From the NCBI GenBank assembly GCA_938004015.1, contig CALKWU010000050.1, forward strand, positions 1 through 15,144: a stretch of 15,144 nt of DNA, given 5' to 3'. Position 1 is the stretch's first letter, and each line of letters begins with the position of its first letter. The notes under the pieces are model-generated. The model was given only the letters and a program-made list of their open reading frames with translations. It ran no database searches and was not told the origin of the DNA. This stretch comes from an uncultured Oceanobacillus sp. (lineage in GTDB: Bacteria; Bacillota; Bacilli; Bacillales; Amphibacillaceae). Position numbers and translations under genes: made by a program. Positions 6,668 to 14,127 of this stretch are shown in pieces.

Positions 6668-7336
6668 ATGGCGATTTTGAAAAATGACTGGGCGAATTTT
6701 TTAAATGATGAATTCAAAAAAGAATATTATTTGAAATTGCGGGAGTTCCTGAAACGGGAATATGCGACGCGGACGATTTATCCGGATATGTACGATATTT
6801 ATAATGCTCTCCACTATACAAGTTATGAAAATACGAAAGTCGTCATTCTCGGACAAGATCCGTACCACGGTCCGAATCAGGCTCATGGCTTAAGCTTTTC
6901 CGTCCAAAAGGGAGTGGCGATTCCGCCTTCGTTGCAAAACATTTATCGCGAGTTGCAAGATGATTTGGGCTTTGCTCCTCCGTCCCATGGATATTTGAAA
7001 AAATGGGCGGATGAGGGTGTCCTTCTGTTGAATACCGTATTGACGGTGAGGGAAAGGCAACCAGCGTCCCATCGCGGGAAAGGTTGGGAACAGTTCACCG
7101 ATAAAGTGATCCAAACCGTCAATGAAAAAACAGAACCGGTCGTGTTCATATTGTGGGGGAGACATGCCCAGGCTAAAGAAGCTTTATTGACGAATGATCG
7201 GCATCTTGCCATCAAATCCCCGCATCCAAGTCCGTTTTCGGCAAATCGCGGTTTTTTCGGCAGCAGACCATTCTCCAGAGCAAATGCCTTTTTACAAGCG
7301 AATGGACGGACTCCGATTGATTGGGAAATCAAGTGA
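6668..7336 (+). CDS. ung: Uracil-DNA glycosylase (family 1)
   Basis: Removes uracil from DNA as the first step of base excision repair. It is 222 aa, normal for family 1. The water-activating motif GQDPYHGPNQAHGLSFSV places the catalytic aspartate at D64. The uracil-binding asparagine lies in LLNTVLTVR, and the C-terminal minor-groove loop reads H186-P-S-P-F-S-A-N-R-G. This loop carries phenylalanine (F190) where the usual HPSPLS sequence has the intercalating leucine. The start is ATG 6668 with AGGGAGG at 6654-6660. It is the last gene of the ecs transcript by spacing. A 201-base gap and a new promoter separate it from serC. Confidence 0.96.
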   Translation: MAILKNDWANFLNDEFKKEYYLKLREFLKREYATRTIYPDMYDIYNALHYTSYENTKVVILGQDPYHGPNQAHGLSFSVQKGVAIPPSLQNIYRELQDDLGFAPPSHGYLKKWADEGVLLLNTVLTVRERQPASHRGKGWEQFTDKVIQTVNEKTEPVVFILWGRHAQAKEALLTNDRHLAIKSPHPSPFSANRGFFGSRPFSRANAFLQANGRTPIDWEIK

Positions 7337-7452
7337 AAAAATGAATTTTTACGTACGTTATGAAAACTTAATTGCTCAACGTTCGGAAATGACCAATAAA
7401 GAAATATGGCCAAAAATACATTAAAAGTTCAAACATCGCTTCATTTCAGTTA

Positions 7453-7481
7453 TTGAAACGTATTTGCATATCTCTTATAAT
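7453..7481 (+). promoter_or_regulatory. Sigma-A promoter of serC
   Basis: TTGAAA at 7453-7458 and TATAAT at 7476-7481 are spaced by exactly 17 bases, leaving a 5' untranslated leader of about 50 bases before serC. This is close to consensus, so strong basal expression is expected. I saw no T-box or other riboswitch in the leader. Confidence 0.85.
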
Positions 7482-7537
7482 AGTTTGTAATTATTGCGTT
7501 TTCCGAATATTAATCAAAATATAGGGGGAGAAGCAGG

Positions 7538-8620
7538 ATGAAGCGGGTTTACAATTTTTCAGCCGGACCATCCGTGTTACCTGAAGTTGTATTAAAAAAA
7601 GCACAGGAAGAACTGTTGAACTATGCAGATTCAGGCATGTCGATCATGGAAGTGAGCCATCGCTCCGAGTTGTTTTCCGAAGTCATTCAGAAAGCGGAAA
7701 AATTGTTACGGGAATTGATGGAAATTCCGGAGAACTATAAAGTGCTTTTTCTGCAAGGTGGAGCGACATTGCAATTTTCCATGGTACCGCTGAATTTGAT
7801 GAAAAATAAGAAAGCAGGATATATCCATACCGGAACTTGGTCGAAAAAAGCGATCTCAGAAGCGAAAAAATTCGGGGAAGTGGAAGTCATCGCCTCCAGT
7901 GAGGATAAAAATTTCACTTACATTCCGAAAGTCGATAAAGAATCCTTTGATCCAAGTTTCGATTATATCCATATTACGACGAACAACACGATTGAAGGGA
8001 CTGCATTTTCCGAGATACCTGACACCGGGGAGATTCCGCTTGTTGCCGATATGTCATCCAATATTTTATCGGAAGTGGTCGATGTCACGAAATTCGGAGT
8101 CATCTATGCAGGTGCGCAGAAAAATATCGGTCCTGCGGGATTGACCATCGTCATCATCCGGGAAGACTTGATCGGCAACGCTCCGGAAAATTGTCCGATC
8201 ACGTTGGATTACAAAACCCATAGTGAAAACGAATCGATGTACAATACGCCGCCGACTTTTGCGATTTACATGGCTTCCCTTGTTTTTGAATGGTTGCAAG
8301 AGCTTGGTGGGGTGGAAGAAATGGAAAAAATCAATCGGGAAAAAGCGGCGATCCTCTATGATTATCTCGATGGATCAGACTTCTTCACGACTCCGGTGGA
8401 AAAAGCGAGCCGTTCTTTAATGAACATCCCGTTTGTGACCCCATCCAAAGAACTCGATGCTTTGTTCCTTGAAAAAGCGGAAAAGCATGGTTTGATGACA
8501 TTAAAAGGACATCGCTCTGTAGGAGGCATGCGGGCAAGCATCTATAACGCCATGCCGGTGGAAGGGGTCAAACGCCTCGTCGAAGTCATGGCGGAATTCG
8601 AAAAAGAACATCGTGGCTGA
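7538..8620 (+). CDS. serC: Phosphoserine aminotransferase
   Basis: PLP enzyme converting 3-phosphohydroxypyruvate plus glutamate to phosphoserine in serine biosynthesis. It is 360 aa, the family length, and a class V aminotransferase. It begins RVYNFSAGPSVLP, the SerC N-terminus. The phosphate/PLP contact FLQGGATLQF is at 71-80, the PLP-contacting aspartate is D171 (VADMSSN), and the PLP-binding lysine is K195 in YAGAQKNIGPAG. Near the end, GHRSVGGMRASIYNAMP closes the active site. The start is ATG 7538 with GGGGGAG at 7524-7530 (7-base spacing). It is driven by a near-consensus promoter at 7453-7481. The permease gene follows after 62 bases with only a weak hairpin between, so some cotranscription is likely. 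Confidence 0.97.
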   Translation: MKRVYNFSAGPSVLPEVVLKKAQEELLNYADSGMSIMEVSHRSELFSEVIQKAEKLLRELMEIPENYKVLFLQGGATLQFSMVPLNLMKNKKAGYIHTGTWSKKAISEAKKFGEVEVIASSEDKNFTYIPKVDKESFDPSFDYIHITTNNTIEGTAFSEIPDTGEIPLVADMSSNILSEVVDVTKFGVIYAGAQKNIGPAGLTIVIIREDLIGNAPENCPITLDYKTHSENESMYNTPPTFAIYMASLVFEWLQELGGVEEMEKINREKAAILYDYLDGSDFFTTPVEKASRSLMNIPFVTPSKELDALFLEKAEKHGLMTLKGHRSVGGMRASIYNAMPVEGVKRLVEVMAEFEKEHRG

Positions 8621-8682
8621 TTGAAGTGGGGAAACCGATTCCCATTCTACTCTAAATTTTATCTGGAAGGAATCTTACGTTT

Positions 8683-10521
8683 ATGATTTTGACGTTCACC
8701 ATCTTGTTCTTCACAATCGTATTATTTATGAGCAATAAAATCAGGGCCGATCTTGTCGCTGTTTTTGCCCTCTTAGCCCTCGTCATTACCGGGATTTTGG
8801 AACCTGCGGAGGCTTTGGCCGGATTTTCAAACAGTGTGGTCATCATGATTGCTGGTCTTTTTGTCGTCGGTGCGGGGTTGCTCCGAACAGGACTTGCCCA
8901 ATCTGCCGGGAACTTGCTTCTCCGTTTTGCCCGGGACAGTGAAGCAAAGCTGTTTTTCTTATTGATGACGATCGTGGGTATTGTTGGAGCTTTCATGAGC
9001 AACACAGGAACGGTAGCTTTGCTTCTTCCGATAGTCATCAGCATCGCTGTCAACATGAACAGCAGTCCTTCGAAATATTTGATTCCGCTTTCCTATGTCG
9101 GGAGTTTGACCGGATTGCTTACGCTCATTGCCTCGCCGGCAAATCTCATTGTGAGTCAAACGTTAGGAGAAAACGGCTTTCAGCGTTTAAGTTTTTTTCA
9201 AATCACACCGATCGGCTTGATCGCCCTCATAACAGGAATCTTTTATTTGTATTTCACACGGAAGCGGTTGCTCCCGGACAATAAAAGAAGAGGTACGGAC
9301 AGTACATCGTACCAATTGTCACCAAGCCGTCTCGCCGATGATTACCATTTGGAAGAAAACTTGTATCGGTTGAAAGTGAAAAAAGGGTCCAATTTGATCG
9401 GCAAGTCTTTGAAAGAATTAAAGCTTCCCGCCAAATATCAATTATTTGTCTTGAAAATCGTCCGGAAGTCGAATGAGGACTATCGGATTTTCTCGATCAC
9501 TTACCAGGAAATGGCAGGTCCAACAAGCTTTATTGAAGAAGAAGACCTGTTTTTGGTGAAAGGTTCTTTTGATAAGGTGGAAGAGTTTGCGGAAGATTAT
9601 TCCCTCGTCATCCAGCATACGCGAAATGAAGCGGAAGAGTTGTTGACAAAAGATTTGGGGATGGTGGAAGTGCTCCTCACTCCCCAATCCTCGTTCATCG
9701 ACAAAACAGTAAAACAAATTGGTTTCCGGGAAAAATACAATTTGAATGTAATCGGCATCAACCGTAAAGGGGATTATGTCCTGCAAAGGATGTCCAATGA
9801 AAAACTGAAGTTCGGAGATGCCCTCCTCGTCCAAGGAGCTTGGGAAGATATTGAACTGTTGGCAAGAGAAACGGCCGATGTCGTCATAGTCGGCCAACCG
9901 CATGAATATGCCGGTAGAGCTTCCGCAAGCGGCAAACAATGGGTCGCCTTGTCGATCATGCTCTTCATGGTGTTTTTGATGGTTTTTGAAGTGTTTGAAC
10001 CGGTCGTCTCTGTATTGATTGGGGCGGTTTTGATGGTTGTGACCGGTTGTTTGCGGAATATGGATGATGCGTACCGTGAAATGAACTGGGAAAGCATCGT
10101 CTTGATTGCAGCGATGATGCCGATGGCGACGGCTTTGGAAAAAACCGGTGGAATGGCGCTATTGTCGAAAGGGATCATCCAGACGCTTGGTGGTTTCGGT
10201 GCGATTGGCGTCCTTGCCGGTATCTACCTTTTGACGAGTCTGTTCGGTTTGTTCATCAGCAACACGGCAACAGCGGTCTTGTTTGCACCGATTGCTTTCA
10301 ATGCGGCCATTGCGATGGATGCCAGTCCTTATACGTTTATGATTGCTGTTGCGGTTGCGGCAAATATGGCTTTTTCAACCCCGGTATCTTCACCGACCAA
10401 TGCGATGGTCATGACAGCCGGTGGGTACAACTTTTTCGATTTTGTGAAAATCGGCGTTCCGTTGCAAATATTACTGTTCATCATCATGATGATCGTGATC
10501 CCTTTATTTTTCCCTTTATAA
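8683..10521 (+). CDS. SLC13-type anion permease with two internal RCK_C/TrkA_C domains
   Basis: Membrane transporter of the divalent anion:sodium symporter superfamily, 612 aa. The N-terminal half (1-195) and C-terminal half (about 418-612) each carry the fold's SNT motif (SNTGT 106-110, SNTAT 526-530) and a paired SPANLIV (151-157) / SPTNAMV (570-576), the inverted repeat of SLC13 proteins. Between them lie two soluble domains of RCK_C/TrkA_C type, about 222-310 and 322-405, each with a GxxLIGKSLKEL-like or SSFIDKTVKQI-like start. Such domains bind ligands in ion channels and in Sac1-like sulfate transporters. Substrate (sulfate, dicarboxylate or other anion) is not determinable here. ATG 8683 has GGAAGG at 8665-8670, a long 12-base spacing. 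The methyltransferase gene follows by 24 bases. Confidence 0.88.
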   Translation: MILTFTILFFTIVLFMSNKIRADLVAVFALLALVITGILEPAEALAGFSNSVVIMIAGLFVVGAGLLRTGLAQSAGNLLLRFARDSEAKLFFLLMTIVGIVGAFMSNTGTVALLLPIVISIAVNMNSSPSKYLIPLSYVGSLTGLLTLIASPANLIVSQTLGENGFQRLSFFQITPIGLIALITGIFYLYFTRKRLLPDNKRRGTDSTSYQLSPSRLADDYHLEENLYRLKVKKGSNLIGKSLKELKLPAKYQLFVLKIVRKSNEDYRIFSITYQEMAGPTSFIEEEDLFLVKGSFDKVEEFAEDYSLVIQHTRNEAEELLTKDLGMVEVLLTPQSSFIDKTVKQIGFREKYNLNVIGINRKGDYVLQRMSNEKLKFGDALLVQGAWEDIELLARETADVVIVGQPHEYAGRASASGKQWVALSIMLFMVFLMVFEVFEPVVSVLIGAVLMVVTGCLRNMDDAYREMNWESIVLIAAMMPMATALEKTGGMALLSKGIIQTLGGFGAIGVLAGIYLLTSLFGLFISNTATAVLFAPIAFNAAIAMDASPYTFMIAVAVAANMAFSTPVSSPTNAMVMTAGGYNFFDFVKIGVPLQILLFIIMMIVIPLFFPL

Positions 10522-10545
10522 AATTAATGGAAAAGAGACGATGAC

Positions 10546-11151
10546 ATGAAGCAATATAAGTACGATAAACTGCTCGGGATACGGACAGGTGAGGATCGTT
10601 ATTCCTTGCAATCGTTCAATGAAAATTACCATCCATATGAGCCAACATCCTATGAAACCTTGGAAACATTACTACGACATTATGCAATTAAGCCAGAGGA
10701 TCATGTCGTCGATTTTGGTTGCGGAAAAGGCAGGGTGAATTTCTTTCTCCATCATTTCACAGGTGCTTCAGTGAAAGGAATCGATATGATGGATGAATTT
10801 ATCGTGGATGCGATCGTCAATTTGCAAGGATACAAGAAAAAATACCCGTATCGATCCCATAATATAGAATTTCTCGTTTGTTTGGCCGAAGAGTATCGGA
10901 TTGCTGAAGAGGATAATCGTTTTTATTTTTTCAATCCTTTCTCCGGTGATATATTCGCAAAAGTGGTGGATAATATTTTACGATCGGTTGAAAAACATCC
11001 GCGTTCTGTCGACTTGATTCTTTATTATCCGCATAAAGATTATATTTATCATTTGGAAAAAAACACTCATTTTGAACTCGTCCAAGAAATGATCGTCGAA
11101 TGCTTTTACAAAAACGACGACGATGAACGGATATTGATTTATCGGATTTAA
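10546..11151 (+). CDS. Class I SAM-dependent methyltransferase, substrate unknown
   Basis: A 201-aa protein with a Rossmann methyltransferase core. Motif I reads VVDFGCGKGR (54-63), the acidic end of strand 2 is GIDMMDEF (D80), and after strand 4 FYFFNPF (127-132) resembles the N-P-x-F class of amino- or rRNA-methylating enzymes. No specificity domain is visible. The N-terminal 50 residues (GIRTGEDRYSLQSF) look like a conserved cap. The ribosome binding site is weak (AAAAGAGACG, 10531-10540), and the gene lies only 24 bases after the permease, suggesting coupled transcription. A strong bidirectional terminator follows the stop. Target could be a small molecule, RNA or protein; I do not recognise the orthologue. 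Confidence 0.8.
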   Translation: MKQYKYDKLLGIRTGEDRYSLQSFNENYHPYEPTSYETLETLLRHYAIKPEDHVVDFGCGKGRVNFFLHHFTGASVKGIDMMDEFIVDAIVNLQGYKKKYPYRSHNIEFLVCLAEEYRIAEEDNRFYFFNPFSGDIFAKVVDNILRSVEKHPRSVDLILYYPHKDYIYHLEKNTHFELVQEMIVECFYKNDDDERILIYRI

Positions 11152-11167
11152 GCCGTGAACAAAATGG

Positions 11168-11209
11168 CGGGACAACAAGCTATCGAAAAAACGGTGGCTT
11201 GTTGTCCCG
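11168..11209. terminator. Bidirectional terminator between the methyltransferase and ddh
   Basis: CGGGACAACAAGC (11168-11180) pairs perfectly with GCTTGTTGTCCCG (11197-11209). With G-T pairs the stem extends inward to a six-A loop (11186-11191), making about 18 bp. It sits between converging genes (stops at 11151 and 11219) and is followed by T-rich sequence on both sides (TTTACAGTTTT on plus, CATTTTGTT on minus). Confidence 0.85.
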
Positions 11210-11218
11210 TTTACAGTT

Positions 11219-12205
11219 TTAGAGCAGTTCTTTTCTCAATTCACTTGGTGAGCGTGGGGACAGATAGGCTGGTGCGATGTCGAAAACTGTTTTTGCCCCC
11301 ACTGCCCCCTCTTTACTCAAGCGGAATGCTGCCCGGGCATAGGCGACGAGCACACTTGACGTAAATTCCGGATTGCTGTCGAGCTTCAAGGAAAATTCGA
11401 TGAGCTGATTGTTCGTTTCGCCGGTTTTTCCGGAACGGATGACAAAACCACCGTGTGGCGCCTTTGAATGCTCCCTTTTCAATTCTTCTTCCGTAATGAA
11501 ATGGACTTCCGTTTCATAATCGGCAAAATAGTTCGGCATCGTTTTAATCGTATGTTCGATTTTTTCTTTATCGTAGTCCGGTTCAGGAACGACATAGCAG
11601 ACACGCCGGTGTTTCTCCGCGGTTTCCAATACGGGATTTTCACCTTTTCGTACTCTGTCCATCGCCTCCTCAATCGGAATCGTATATTGGACACCAGCTT
11701 TCACTCCATCGACTCGGCGCACGGCATCTGAATGTCCTTGGCTTAAGCCTTTCCCCCAAAATGTGTATGTTTCTCCATTGGGGATAATCGCTTCACTCAT
11801 TAACCGGTTGATGGAAAACAACCCCGGATCCCAGCCGACGGAGATGATGGAAACCTTGCCGTTTTGTTTAGCGGCTTCGTTGACAGCTGCGAAATATTCC
11901 GGGATTTTCGCATGAGTGTCAAAACTGTCGACAGTATGGAACAGCTTGGCGAATTTAGGGCCTTGCTCCGGCAAATCCGTCAAAGATCCTCCACAAAGGA
12001 TCATGACGTCAATTTGGTCTTGATAGTTCACGACTTCATCGATATGGATAGCTGGAATGGAGGCATCTTCCAATCCGATTGTTGCAGGATCTCTTCTTGT
12101 AAAAACCGCTACCAATTCCATGTCGGAGGATTGTTTGACAGCTTTCACTGCTCCTCTCCCTAAGTTTCCGTATCCTAAAATTCCAATTTTGATTCGGTTT
12201 CCCAT
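11219..12205 (-). CDS. ddh: meso-Diaminopimelate D-dehydrogenase
   Basis: NADP-dependent enzyme that makes meso-diaminopimelate directly from tetrahydrodipicolinate and ammonia, supplying lysine and peptidoglycan precursor in one step. It is 328 aa, like the Corynebacterium (about 320) and Ureibacillus enzymes. The dinucleotide motif is G8-I-L-G11-Y-G13-N-L-G16. The family blocks LCGGSLTDLPEQGPKF, VDSFDTH, ISVGWDPGLFSINR, FWGKGLSQGHSDAVRR, TMPNYFADYETEVHFI and PHGGFVIRSG all appear in order. The start is ATG 12205, with AAGGAGG 8 bases upstream on the minus strand. The gene stands alone with its own promoter candidate (12245-12273) and shares the 11168-11209 terminator. This is an assignment from whole-length motif agreement, not one motif. 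Confidence 0.93.
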   Translation of the reverse strand: MGNRIKIGILGYGNLGRGAVKAVKQSSDMELVAVFTRRDPATIGLEDASIPAIHIDEVVNYQDQIDVMILCGGSLTDLPEQGPKFAKLFHTVDSFDTHAKIPEYFAAVNEAAKQNGKVSIISVGWDPGLFSINRLMSEAIIPNGETYTFWGKGLSQGHSDAVRRVDGVKAGVQYTIPIEEAMDRVRKGENPVLETAEKHRRVCYVVPEPDYDKEKIEHTIKTMPNYFADYETEVHFITEEELKREHSKAPHGGFVIRSGKTGETNNQLIEFSLKLDSNPEFTSSVLVAYARAAFRLSKEGAVGAKTVFDIAPAYLSPRSPSELRKELL

Positions 12206-12244
12206 TTTGTAATCCTCCTTAGCTGATTGATTCGTATACGGTTC

Positions 12245-12273
12245 ATTTTACAGAAAAAAGCATTTCTCCACAA
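12245..12273 (-). promoter_or_regulatory. Candidate promoter of ddh
   Basis: On the minus strand TTGTGG (12273-12268) and TAAAAT (12250-12245) are separated by 17 bases, giving a leader of about 35 bases before the ddh start at 12205. The -10 is good and the -35 moderate. Confidence 0.6.
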
Positions 12274-12585
12274 ACTTATGCTCGTGCTCGACCGGATTAC
12301 CAATAACATATGTCGCTGCCTATTTGAATAAAATATTCTGACCAGTATATCAGGAGGATAATGTTTCGTGAAAATTAAATGGATGATTGAAAAAACGGAT
12401 AGTTTCTGATGGAAATAATTGATGGTTTCTTCAAGTTATTCGATGATCATTCGTAGAAAAACAGGAAAATATCGGTCTTTTTTATGGTTTCGAATGGATA
12501 TATGTTAATTTTTCAATCTTATTACCCGGGTCGATTGATTGGATACGCTTTAGATTAAAAAATCAAAAAATTTGCAGTATATCTA

Positions 12586-12614
12586 TTGTTTTTTTATTCG
12601 AAAAATAGTATAGT
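12586..12614 (+). promoter_or_regulatory. Candidate sigma-A promoter of brnQ
   Basis: TTGTTT at 12586-12591 and TATAGT at 12609-12614 have 17-base spacing. The predicted start (about 12621) falls within the repeated half-sites at 12614-12636. The transcript leader would be about 87 bases. Confidence 0.6.
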
Positions 12615-12636
12615 ATATTGCAACCGATATATTGCA
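12614..12636 (+). promoter_or_regulatory. Two direct TATATTGCA half-sites over the brnQ promoter start
   Basis: TATATTGCA occurs at 12614-12622 and again at 12628-12636, 14 bases apart. The same nine bases form the right half of the palindrome upstream of the GntR gene (14836-14853). The first copy abuts the -10 box. Binding here would block RNA polymerase, so repression by the GntR-type regulator is the natural inference. Confidence 0.55.
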
Positions 12637-12707
12637 CATTGTTTCCATCGGCTTTATTCCATCATCTTATTGGGGAAGATTATACATTATGTTAAGGAGG
12701 AAGGTTC

Positions 12708-14066
12708 ATGAAGGAAAGAGTGCCAGTATCTGCTTATGCTGCGATTGGTTTCATGTTGTTCGCACTGTTTTTCGGGGCAGGGAACTTGATTTTCCCGGCT
12801 CAACTGGGACAATACGCAGGTGAAAATTTATGGCCGGCAGTCATCGGTTTCTTGATTACAGGAGTGGGCTTGCCGTTACTTGGAGTTGTAGCAATCGGTT
12901 TTTCTGGAAGTGCCAACTTGCAAGAGTTGGCAAGTAGAGTCCATCCGGCATACGGAGTGTTTTTCGCAGCTTTGCTCTATTTGACTATCGGACCATTTTT
13001 TGCAGCACCGAGGACTGGTACTGTTGCGTATGAAATAGGTATTATGCCGTTTTTTTCAGATGGTGGCGGACAAATCGGTCTGTTGATCTTTTCCCTGATA
13101 TTCTTTGCTGTCGCTTTAGTATTCTCGCTTTATCCTGCAAAAATCGTCGATAACGTCGGGAAAATTTTAGCACCGGCATTGGTTTTGCTATTATTGGTTT
13201 TGATTATTGTGGCAATGTTCAATCCGATGGGTACAGCGGGAGAGGCGCAAGAAGGATATGCAAACGGGGCATTCGTGACAGGATTCCTGGAAGGATACAA
13301 TACAATGGATGCTCTAGCGTCATTGGTGTTTGCAATCATCGTCATTAATGCAATCAAAGCGCTCGGATTTAAGGATAAAGGCACAATATTATCTGCAACG
13401 ACAAAATCCGGGATTATCGCTATTGTATTGTTGGGAGTCATTTACGCAGGTATCGCTTATTTAGGCTCTACATCTGTCAGCCAACTTGGACTTTTTGATA
13501 ATGGCGGTCCAGTGTTGAGTGGAGCGACTTCCCATTACTTCGGGAATATCGGTTCGATCTTCCTTGCCGTGATGGTCATTTTAGCTTGTTTAACGACAGC
13601 CATCGGTTTGATTACGGCAAACGCTGAATATTTCCATACATTGTTCCCGAAAGTGAGCTATCGTGTATTGGTCATTATCTTCTCGACGGTTACATTCATC
13701 GTTGCGAACTTCGGTTTGACGAACATTATCGCATTCTCTATTCCGGTATTGATGTTCCTATATCCATTGGCGATTGTCTTGATGATTTTGACTTTCGCTT
13801 CTCCATTGTTCAATCATGCAAGGCTTGTTTATGTGGCAACAATCGGAGTCACATTTTTTGTCGCCATCGTTGACGGAATAACGACCCTTGCAGGAACATT
13901 GGAAATGGAATTCGCATTTATGAATCCGATCGTCAATTTCTACAATTCTTACTTGCCTTTGTACAGCCAGGGACTCGGATGGCTCGTGCCGGCACTCGCA
14001 GTCATGATTGCAACGGGAATATATGCTAGAGTGACGAACCGTTCGACAGCTACGGAAACGAATTAA
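12708..14066 (+). CDS. brnQ: Branched-chain amino acid transport carrier BrnQ (LIVCS family)
   Basis: Cation-coupled importer of leucine, isoleucine and valine in the cytoplasmic membrane. It is 452 aa with about 12 hydrophobic helices. The family N-terminus is clear: GFMLFALFFGAGNLIFPAQL (about 14-33), then the segment TIGPFFAAPRTGTVAYEIG (about 93-111). Both are hallmark BrnQ sequences. ATG 12708 has AAGGAGG at 12694-12700, an ideal 7-base spacing. It is monocistronic, converging on the GntR-type regulator across the terminator at 14075-14116. Candidate control is by that regulator through the repeated half-site at 12614-12636; I saw no T-box and no good CodY box near the promoter. Confidence 0.95.
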   Translation: MKERVPVSAYAAIGFMLFALFFGAGNLIFPAQLGQYAGENLWPAVIGFLITGVGLPLLGVVAIGFSGSANLQELASRVHPAYGVFFAALLYLTIGPFFAAPRTGTVAYEIGIMPFFSDGGGQIGLLIFSLIFFAVALVFSLYPAKIVDNVGKILAPALVLLLLVLIIVAMFNPMGTAGEAQEGYANGAFVTGFLEGYNTMDALASLVFAIIVINAIKALGFKDKGTILSATTKSGIIAIVLLGVIYAGIAYLGSTSVSQLGLFDNGGPVLSGATSHYFGNIGSIFLAVMVILACLTTAIGLITANAEYFHTLFPKVSYRVLVIIFSTVTFIVANFGLTNIIAFSIPVLMFLYPLAIVLMILTFASPLFNHARLVYVATIGVTFFVAIVDGITTLAGTLEMEFAFMNPIVNFYNSYLPLYSQGLGWLVPALAVMIATGIYARVTNRSTATETN

Positions 14067-14074
14067 TCTATGAG

Positions 14075-14116
14075 AAAACCCCGTATGGACTTTTTCTTCG
14101 TCCATACGGGGTTTTT
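14075..14116. terminator. Bidirectional terminator between brnQ and the GntR regulator gene
   Basis: AAAACCCCGTATGGAC (14075-14090) pairs with GTCCATACGGGGTTTT (14100-14115), a perfect 16-bp stem with a 9-base T/C-rich loop and a further T. The A-run on one side and T-run on the other let it end transcription from both converging genes (stops at 14066 and 14128). Confidence 0.92.
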
Positions 14117-14127
14117 GAATTTCCGGA

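Larger units (their letters stand above)
12206..12707. other. Gene-free stretch of 502 bases between ddh and brnQ
   Basis: A/T-rich intergenic DNA. It holds the ddh promoter at its left end and the brnQ promoter, half-sites and ribosome binding site at its right end. In the middle, AGGAGG at 12352-12357 precedes GTG 12368 and a 13-codon frame (MKIKWMIEKTDSF, stop 12407-12409), probably a chance or fossil start. I see no riboswitch, T-box, tRNA or repeat in the remainder. Confidence 0.7.

Noticed and set aside
7341..7424. A 27-codon frame (MNFYVRYENL...) just after ung.
   Set aside because: No ribosome binding site before the ATG, A/T-rich, and no similarity that I recognise; probably chance.
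8627..8644. Hairpin TGGGGAA/TTCCCA after serC as a terminator.
   Set aside because: Five base pairs plus a bulge, no T-run afterwards; too weak to call.
9442..9939. Long antisense open frame opposite the permease gene.
   Set aside because: Shadow of a strongly supported gene; no ribosome binding site and no recognisable domain.
12362..12376. Possible CodY box near the ddh-brnQ gap (TGTTTCGTGAAAATT).
   Set aside because: Four mismatches to the 15-base consensus and more than 200 bases upstream of the brnQ promoter.
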